Assembly (NCBI GenBank): GCA_024399495.1
Contig: JAKSNY010000001.1
Span: 1-64,000, forward strand
Origin: Paludibacteraceae bacterium
GTDB taxonomy: Bacteria > Bacteroidota > Bacteroidia > Bacteroidales > Paludibacteraceae
DNA length: 64,000 nt
Direction: 5' to 3'
Both the position numbers and the translations under genes were made by a program. Shown piece after piece: positions 63,418 to 64,000 of this stretch. Below the pieces are notes generated by a model. The model was not told the DNA's origin. It saw only the letters and a list, made by a program, of their open reading frames with translations, and ran no database searches. The first letter of the stretch is position 1. Each line of letters begins with the position of its first letter.

Positions 63418-64000
63418 TTCAATCACCGGTTTGTCTAACGTAAAAATTGAGAGACTTCTTAATGTGGTTGAAACCGAAGAGAATATTTTTAAACTATCAA
63501 ATATTGATTTAAAAAAAATTCTTTTTGTAACAGATGACGAAGCTCAAAGTATAGTTTCACAGTTTAGAACTTCCCTTGAATCTGCTGAAGATGAACTTGA
63601 GTATGTATTAAAAAACAATATCTCAGTACTATATTTCAAAGATGATGATTATCCGTCGTCTCTTCTTGAGTGTAATGATTTCCCTATTCTGTTATATGTT
63701 AAGGGTAATATTGATTTCAACTCTAAAAAATTTATCTCTATAGTTGGCACCAGACGTGCAACTGAACGAGGCAAAAGACTATGCACAAAATTTGTATCTG
63801 ATTTGGCAGAAACTGAAAATAATATAGTTTTTGTAAGTGGTCTTGCTTTTGGAATAGATGTTACCGCTCATAAAAGCGCATTAAATAACAATATACCTAC
63901 AGTAGGAGTTATAGCGGGTGGGCTTAATAAATTTTACCCTAAAGAACACAAATATATTGCAGATAAAATGATTGAAAATGGTGGAGCAGTAGTGACCGAA
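63380..64000 (+). CDS. dprA: DNA processing protein DprA, 5' part
   Basis: The first 207 codons of DprA, running off the window end. DprA binds incoming single-stranded DNA and loads RecA during natural transformation. The protein opens MTGKNAVRQIALNSITGLSN. The Rossmann-fold core starts at FISIVGTRRATERGK, with VVSGLAFGIDVTAHKSAL-type loops (here VFVSGLAFGIDVTAHKSAL) and GGLNKFYPKEH. The ATG at 63380 overlaps the VanZ-like gene by 38 nt. I see no frameshift in the visible part. Confidence 0.92.
   Translation, partial: MTGKNAVRQIALNSITGLSNVKIERLLNVVETEENIFKLSNIDLKKILFVTDDEAQSIVSQFRTSLESAEDELEYVLKNNISVLYFKDDDYPSSLLECNDFPILLYVKGNIDFNSKKFISIVGTRRATERGKRLCTKFVSDLAETENNIVFVSGLAFGIDVTAHKSALNNNIPTVGVIAGGLNKFYPKEHKYIADKMIENGGAVVTE

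Overview
The window looks like a piece of a chromosome from the phylum Bacteroidota, order Bacteroidales, probably a gut or related anaerobe. Three things point there. Promoters carry the Bacteroides-type -7 element TAnnTTTG, in several cases with a TTTG or TTG element 19-20 nt upstream. Gene families largely confined to Bacteroidota are present: DUF4301, DUF4292, PCMD, the conjugative-transposon Tra set, the fused SpmA-SpmB protein, and an ArgR/GNAT/ArgG/ArgC cluster. One large secreted protein ends in what looks like a type IX secretion sorting domain. The DNA is AT-rich. I cannot name genus or species.

Layout. 1-4.7 kb: repeat-rich intergenic DNA made of chained mini-hairpins, then a glycogen-type GT4 glycosyltransferase, a GH57 glycosidase and a DUF4301 protein. 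4.7-14.5 kb: a tightly packed minus-strand operon (LysE exporter, GT2 glycosyltransferase, M28 peptidase, an RNase R lacking its N-terminal RNA-binding domains, dUTPase, TPR protein, DUF4292 lipoprotein, EnvC-like protein, AsnRS), with lpxH divergent. 15.4-19.9 kb: two secreted proteins, one a trypsin-like protease with a possible C-terminal barrel, then tRNA-Phe, a fold-back element and an AlbA_2 ATP-binding protein that looks acquired. 19.9-35.5 kb: sirtuin and SLC13 transporter, then arginine genes (argD, argC, argG, GNAT, argR) with a MATE pump among them, a lipoprotein, a CPA2 antiporter, proA and proB, an acyl-CoA synthetase and its XRE-cupin regulator. 35.6-38.6 kb: a plus-strand group of a PCMD protein, a 5-alpha-reductase-type membrane enzyme and an Old Yellow Enzyme, which together suggest steroid or bile-acid 3-oxo reduction.

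39.3-52.6 kb holds the most unusual block: thirteen co-oriented, mostly overlapping genes encoding a Bacteroides-type conjugation apparatus (TraE, F, G, I, J, K, L, M, N and a possible TraO), ending in a 1325-residue secreted protein and a lipoprotein. No relaxase, coupling ATPase, integrase or replication gene accompanies it, and it sits cleanly between rnhB and spmAB. It could be a type IV secretion system kept for something other than its own transfer.

52.8-64 kb: spmAB, ybeY, mnmG, apt, uvrC, deoC, ychF, a coiled-coil membrane protein, hemW, a VanZ-like protein and the 5' part of dprA. Between mnmG and apt lie two opposed 16-bp parS-like sites, suggesting ParB binding and perhaps proximity to the replication origin.

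Short-unit repeats (8-bp accgaatc-type and 7-bp tttcaac-type) and mini-hairpin modules recur between genes across the window, and one octamer array lies inside a coding sequence.
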